64,000 nt of DNA from Anthropogastromicrobium sp052273485. Lineage in GTDB: Bacteria; Bacillota; Clostridia; Lachnospirales; Lachnospiraceae. Below, piece after piece: positions 61,106-64,000 of the stretch (positions within the stretch are counted from its first letter, which is position 1; the number at the start of each line of letters is the position of its first letter). The stretch lies in contig DAVZID010000003.1 in the NCBI GenBank assembly GCA_052273485.1, positions 44,169 to 108,168 on the forward strand. The letters run 5' to 3'. Made by a program: the position numbers and the translations under genes. The notes under the pieces were generated by a model, which saw only the letters and a list, made by a program, of their open reading frames with translations, ran no database searches and had not been told where the DNA came from.

Positions 61106-62086
61106 TTAATTTTGCCAGCTGATCTGTTCTCCGTGCACAAGCGGATAATGGATCAGCTTTTTTGCATCCAAATCTTCTCGGTGCATATCGACTGCCGTGA
61201 TCTGATGATTCTCATAAGTTGTATAATAATAGATTCCCTTCGATGCATTGCAGCAGGAGGTATAGATCGTAATCTCATAGGCACCCTCGCGCACCTCACA
61301 GCAGCCTCTCTGCTGGTCTACGGAACCTAAGATATGGAAAAACTGGCTGACGCTCTCCGCTTGTGAATCACCTGAAAACGAATTTGTCTTTACAAAGGCA
61401 ACGCGGGCAAAACGAGATTCTGAGGAGAGATCACCCGGCAGACCAAGCGCACCCATTCCGCGGCTGTAGGCTTGAAGCGGCAGTGGATTGTTTCCACCGA
61501 ATGTATTTGCAGGCTGCTTTGCCGATAAGCCCATATAACGCGTTAAACCTGCCATCTGACGATCAAACGGCGGATTGTTTGTCAGCACACCGACTGGATT
61601 GTCGTAAATTTTGATGCCCTCACGCACCGATTCGAGTGTGATTGCCTCATCGCGGTCTGCGATAATCCAGTGAAGCGGTGATACTGGCATCGACTCATGA
61701 AAGGAAGTGTTTGTAATACAAATGCGCGCAAGAAGTGCTCGTGCCTCCTTTACGCTTGCACATTGTCCTAAGATCCAAGGAATCAGCTCAAACTGCGTGA
61801 TATTGTCCTTATCTTCCTGTGGATCGGTATAGAAGGCATTGCCGACAAAATTAAGACCTGCCATTCCCAGTCCCTTTTCATTGATCGCATCATAATACAA
61901 CGGATACTCGCCTGCAACATGTGCCATACCGATCAACGCATATTTGTTCTGATATGGCTGTCTGTGGCGCATCACAAACGAGTAACCACGCGGTGTTATT
62001 GTTACCTCCTCTCCGTAAGAACACTCATAATCAAGCGTTCTTCCCATATAAAAATCCTTCGTCTTATAAGTTGCTGCTGTACACAT
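61106..62086 (-). CDS. bsh: Choloylglycine (bile salt) hydrolase
   Basis: 326-residue Ntn-type hydrolase that cleaves glycine/taurine-conjugated bile salts. The nucleophile is Cys2, exposed after removal of Met1. R16 and D19 (MGRTLDYE), AGLNF (Asn oxyanion residue), TNNPPF and SESRFARV complete the active-site set. The AGLNFVGNAFY segment favours bile salt hydrolase over penicillin V acylase, though both share the fold. No signal peptide. It points to an animal-gut habitat. Confidence 0.88.
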   Translation of the reverse strand: MCTAATYKTKDFYMGRTLDYECSYGEEVTITPRGYSFVMRHRQPYQNKYALIGMAHVAGEYPLYYDAINEKGLGMAGLNFVGNAFYTDPQEDKDNITQFELIPWILGQCASVKEARALLARICITNTSFHESMPVSPLHWIIADRDEAITLESVREGIKIYDNPVGVLTNNPPFDRQMAGLTRYMGLSAKQPANTFGGNNPLPLQAYSRGMGALGLPGDLSSESRFARVAFVKTNSFSGDSQAESVSQFFHILGSVDQQRGCCEVREGAYEITIYTSCCNASKGIYYYTTYENHQITAVDMHREDLDAKKLIHYPLVHGEQISWQN

Positions 62087-62181
62087 ATCATTCTCCTTTT
62101 CTCTTTTCCTTTGACTTCAAATAATTTCTTAATCTTTCAAAATTATTTTGTCACCCTACAACTGTTATCATTAGCATTCTT

Positions 62182-63111
62182 TCATTTTATAATATTCTTG
62201 ATAAATGGCTCTGTAAGGTTCTTTAACTCATCAACTTGCTCATCAGTCAATAGAAGCTTCGGTGCCTGTATCGTATTTTGCTGCTCTTGCTTTTGGGCTG
62301 ATGCATGAATCTTGGTTACAATCCTGTTTCCATCATCATCTACAACACCCACCGTCAGTGTAAAGGTATAGTTATCATTCTCATCTACCAAAAACGAAAA
62401 ATCCGCCTCTATCTGATCGGACTTGATTCCAATCAGCTTCGCAAAATAATTGGCATCAATTGTAAACTCAGACGTGCCATTCTTTTGACTTGTGACTTTC
62501 ACAGCCGACCACAAATCAGGATCAAACAAATGCTCCGGCTCTATCAAAAATAAAAGGACATCCATTCCACTTGGCAATTTCAATTCATTTTCAACAGTCA
62601 CACCAGTAAGATCATAGAGTAGTTTCGTAAGTTGCTCTACTGTCACACAATGATCCTTAATCCAGCCATTGTATGCTACCTTTAGCAGAAAGCTCTTATC
62701 AATCTCGTCTCCTGCAAGTGCTGACACAATCGAGTCTATCCCAAAATAGCATTTTCCATCCACCAGATAAAACGTCGTTAGTGAATTCTGTTTATCTGTC
62801 ATATTTTCCTTTAGCTGCAGTTTTAAATTTTTCTGTGCACTCTCACCAGTTGCCGTAAATTTTGCTGTAAGTGAATCTGTGTTTAGAAGTTCCTGAACAA
62901 GATCTGTTACTGGCTTTAGCTGATCTGATGGTTCAAATGTCATCGCGCAATCTGCTGTAATCTCATAGCCATTTCCTGCCACCAGCTTTTGCAGCATCTC
63001 GATGGTCTGTCCTGCATTCATAATAAAATGCATATAGAAGATGATCGCTCCAATCAAAAAAGCTGCCAGAACAAGTCCCACTGCAAGCACTGCTTTTTTT
63101 CTTTTGCTCAT
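62182..63111 (-). CDS. Membrane-anchored extracellular protein of unknown function
   Basis: 309-residue protein starting at the ATG at 63109-63111 (MSKRKKAVLA), with AAAGGAAG upstream. One N-terminal hydrophobic segment (about 8-30) acts as anchor or uncleaved signal. The extracellular part has alternating beta and helical regions (TVGVVDDDGNRIVTK, then a C-terminal helix) and no known motif. I cannot assign a family. The leader carries two hairpins. Confidence 0.65.
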   Translation of the reverse strand: MSKRKKAVLAVGLVLAAFLIGAIIFYMHFIMNAGQTIEMLQKLVAGNGYEITADCAMTFEPSDQLKPVTDLVQELLNTDSLTAKFTATGESAQKNLKLQLKENMTDKQNSLTTFYLVDGKCYFGIDSIVSALAGDEIDKSFLLKVAYNGWIKDHCVTVEQLTKLLYDLTGVTVENELKLPSGMDVLLFLIEPEHLFDPDLWSAVKVTSQKNGTSEFTIDANYFAKLIGIKSDQIEADFSFLVDENDNYTFTLTVGVVDDDGNRIVTKIHASAQKQEQQNTIQAPKLLLTDEQVDELKNLTEPFIKNIIK

Positions 63112-63137
63112 ACATACACTTCCTTTCAACTGGCTTT

Positions 63138-63206
63138 CCAGATTTGGAGTCTATCAAATCTGGCAGAGTACCACGTCCATAGGAGTTATGCACCGCATGG
63201 GCGTGG
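63138..63206 (-). promoter_or_regulatory. Two hairpins in the leader of the 62182 gene
   Basis: CCAGATTTG/CAAATCTGG (63138-63163, 9-base perfect arms, 8-base loop) just before the ribosome site, and CCACGTCCAT/ATGGGCGTGG (63171-63206, one mismatch) upstream of it. Confidence 0.5.
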
Positions 63207-63334
63207 AGACTTCATAAAGAATTCTTTTAGGACCTTTAAGAATTATAAATCCTCAGCAGCTTTCTGTAAACGGACAAACTTGCACTTTTGTAAGGATAAA
63301 AAAAGATCTCCTGAAATTTAAAAATTGGTACAAA

Positions 63335-63357
63335 AATACCACCGGCCTGGTGGTATT
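63335..63357 (-). terminator. Terminator of the three-gene micro-operon
   Basis: Stem AATACCACC/GGTGGTATT with a 5-base loop, followed by TTTTG on the minus strand. It overlaps the stop codon of the 99-residue gene. Confidence 0.8.
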
Positions 63358-63656
63358 TATTCTCTGTGATTTGGGCAACTCAAACATATTTCTTTATAAT
63401 TTTCTACAGCTAATACCTTTGGAGGAATTGTCCAATCAGGTGCCAGTCCTTCAACATTCATATGAATATCAAAGCACACTGCATCCTCTATTTTTTTCTC
63501 CAGCAAAGGGCACAAAGTAAAATCAAATTTATCCATACTTACATCCTCTACGTTCTCAATCTGGTCAATGATATCCTGCAATGCTTTCCCATTACAATTA
63601 AAAAGGACATGTGTACATGAACTTTCAATTCGATCCCGAAATTTTTTTGCAGTCAT
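63357..63656 (-). CDS. 99-residue protein of unknown function (micro-operon gene 3)
   Basis: 99-residue soluble protein starting at the ATG at 63654-63656, which overlaps the TAA of the upstream gene by one base (TAATG), a sign of translational coupling. It carries a helix-rich N-terminus (MTAKKFRDRIESS), several Cys (CTHVLFNC, CPLL, VCFDI, LSCP) and a WTIPPKV segment. I recognise no family. Cys spacing does not form an obvious zinc finger. Confidence 0.6.
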   Translation of the reverse strand: MTAKKFRDRIESSCTHVLFNCNGKALQDIIDQIENVEDVSMDKFDFTLCPLLEKKIEDAVCFDIHMNVEGLAPDWTIPPKVLAVENYKEICLSCPNHRE

Positions 63657-63799
63657 TATGTTAGCCAAGTATTTCCACCTGTTACTTCTACATTAATTTC
63701 TCTTAGCCTTTTAACCTTCTTTTCCACCTCTTCTGCAGGAAGATTAGGATCTTCGAGTTCTTTTAAAATTTTTAATTCTTCCTCTGTTAAGTGTCTCAT
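63656..63799 (-). CDS. 47-residue protein of unknown function (micro-operon gene 2)
   Basis: 47 residues, charged and helical (MRHLTEEELKILKELEDP, then a KVKRLREIN helix), shorter than most annotation cut-offs. The start overlaps the stop of gene 1 (ATGA) and the stop overlaps the start of gene 3. The opening helix resembles small DUF-type partners found next to toxin-like genes, but that is only a resemblance of style. Confidence 0.55.
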   Translation of the reverse strand: MRHLTEEELKILKELEDPNLPAEEVEKKVKRLREINVEVTGGNTWLT

Positions 63800-63936
63800 T
63801 TTCCTTTCACTTCCTTCTCTAACAATTTAATCAAATCACTTGCAACTGAGTTTATATTTTTCACAGAAAAGCTCTCCGCAATAACTTCTGTATATAATTG
63901 CGCTTTATATCCAGAATTTGAAAACCACGATTTCAT
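63796..63936 (-). CDS. 46-residue protein of unknown function (micro-operon gene 1)
   Basis: 46 residues (MKSWFSNSGYKAQLYTEV..., ending in a Lys-rich helix). The ATG at 63934-63936 lies in the loop of a short AACCAC/GTGGTT hairpin (63923-63944), and the AGGGG ribosome site is in a second one (63948-63961). The TGA overlaps the next start. A stop codon in frame just upstream of the ATG shows that this is not the end of a longer gene. Confidence 0.5.
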   Translation of the reverse strand: MKSWFSNSGYKAQLYTEVIAESFSVKNINSVASDLIKLLEKEVKGK

Positions 63937-64000
63937 AAGTGGTTACTGCCCCTCATAGGGCTTTAATAAAATCCTCCAAAACGCTTGAAAACAAAGGATT

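Noticed and set aside
1..64000. CRISPR arrays, tRNA or rRNA genes, insertion sequences, attachment sites and replication origins
   Set aside because: No regularly spaced repeats, cloverleaf-type segments, transposase motifs or DnaA-box clusters were found on reading both strands. Weak or degenerate examples could have been missed without a search tool.

Overview
This window is chromosomal DNA from a Gram-positive anaerobe. The best fit is a gut member of the Clostridia, probably Lachnospiraceae. The evidence is AGGAGG-type ribosome sites, two T-box leaders, a DUF1292 protein, a DUF6472-like Cys protein, a three-part cobalamin methionine synthase module, a choloylglycine (bile salt) hydrolase and an LCP/BY-kinase envelope gene set. 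The placement rests on remembered family distributions, not on a database search. I saw no rRNA, tRNA, CRISPR array, transposase or prophage gene.

Layout. 0-4 kb: the start of the division (dcw) cluster on the minus strand (rsmH, ftsL-like, FtsI-type PBP running off the left edge), with no mraZ. 4.4-7.5 kb: ychF and a UvrD-like helicase on the plus strand. 7.5-12.5 kb: DUF1292, gltX, and a sugar operon (fsa, an L-fucose/arabinose isomerase-like gene, DUF4867) behind a promoter with an AraR-like operator. 12.9-14.8 kb: a polysaccharide deacetylase, a small Asn/Gln-rich protein and a HAAS/DUF1700-like membrane protein.

14.9-37.4 kb is a large surface-glycan locus, all on the minus strand. Its promoter-distal half (14.9-28.4 kb) makes and exports a CDP-sugar. 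RfbF, RfbG and RfbH give a CDP-3,6-dideoxy-4-keto-hexose. A ThDP enzyme, an NADP secondary-alcohol dehydrogenase, an SDR reductase and a methyltransferase suggest a yersiniose-like branched sugar. GT2, LicD, a flippase and a GT-C-like membrane enzyme follow. The other half (28.6-37.4 kb) is visibly AT-rich and looks like an exchangeable cassette: acyltransferase, GtrA, a nucleotidyltransferase/HAD/kinase trio, a UPF0104-type membrane protein, GT2, and a large membrane protein split by a run of nine G residues that looks like a phase-variable switch.

37.4-45.6 kb: an ABC-F protein, a one-carbon/methionine operon (metF, reactivation domain, short metH) with a structured leader, a lone trpF behind an operator-like palindrome, and two divergent XRE regulators with degenerate LexA/S24-like sensor domains. 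45.7-57.4 kb: thrS with a threonine T-box, a deoxyinosine-type glycosylase coupled to a BY-kinase, a GH105-like hydrolase, glmM, glf, an LCP ligase and a secreted protein of unknown function. 57.6-61.1 kb: a tryptophan T-box driving a TrpXYZ-like ABC importer. 61.1-64 kb: bile salt hydrolase, an anchored protein of unknown function, and a run of three tiny translationally coupled genes at the right edge.

The most notable items are the G9 frameshift switch, the predicted branched CDP-sugar pathway with its Fe-S dehydratase but no visible reductase partner, the kinase/HAD/nucleotidyltransferase trio that may feed LicD, the divergent S24-like regulator pair, and the structured metF leader.
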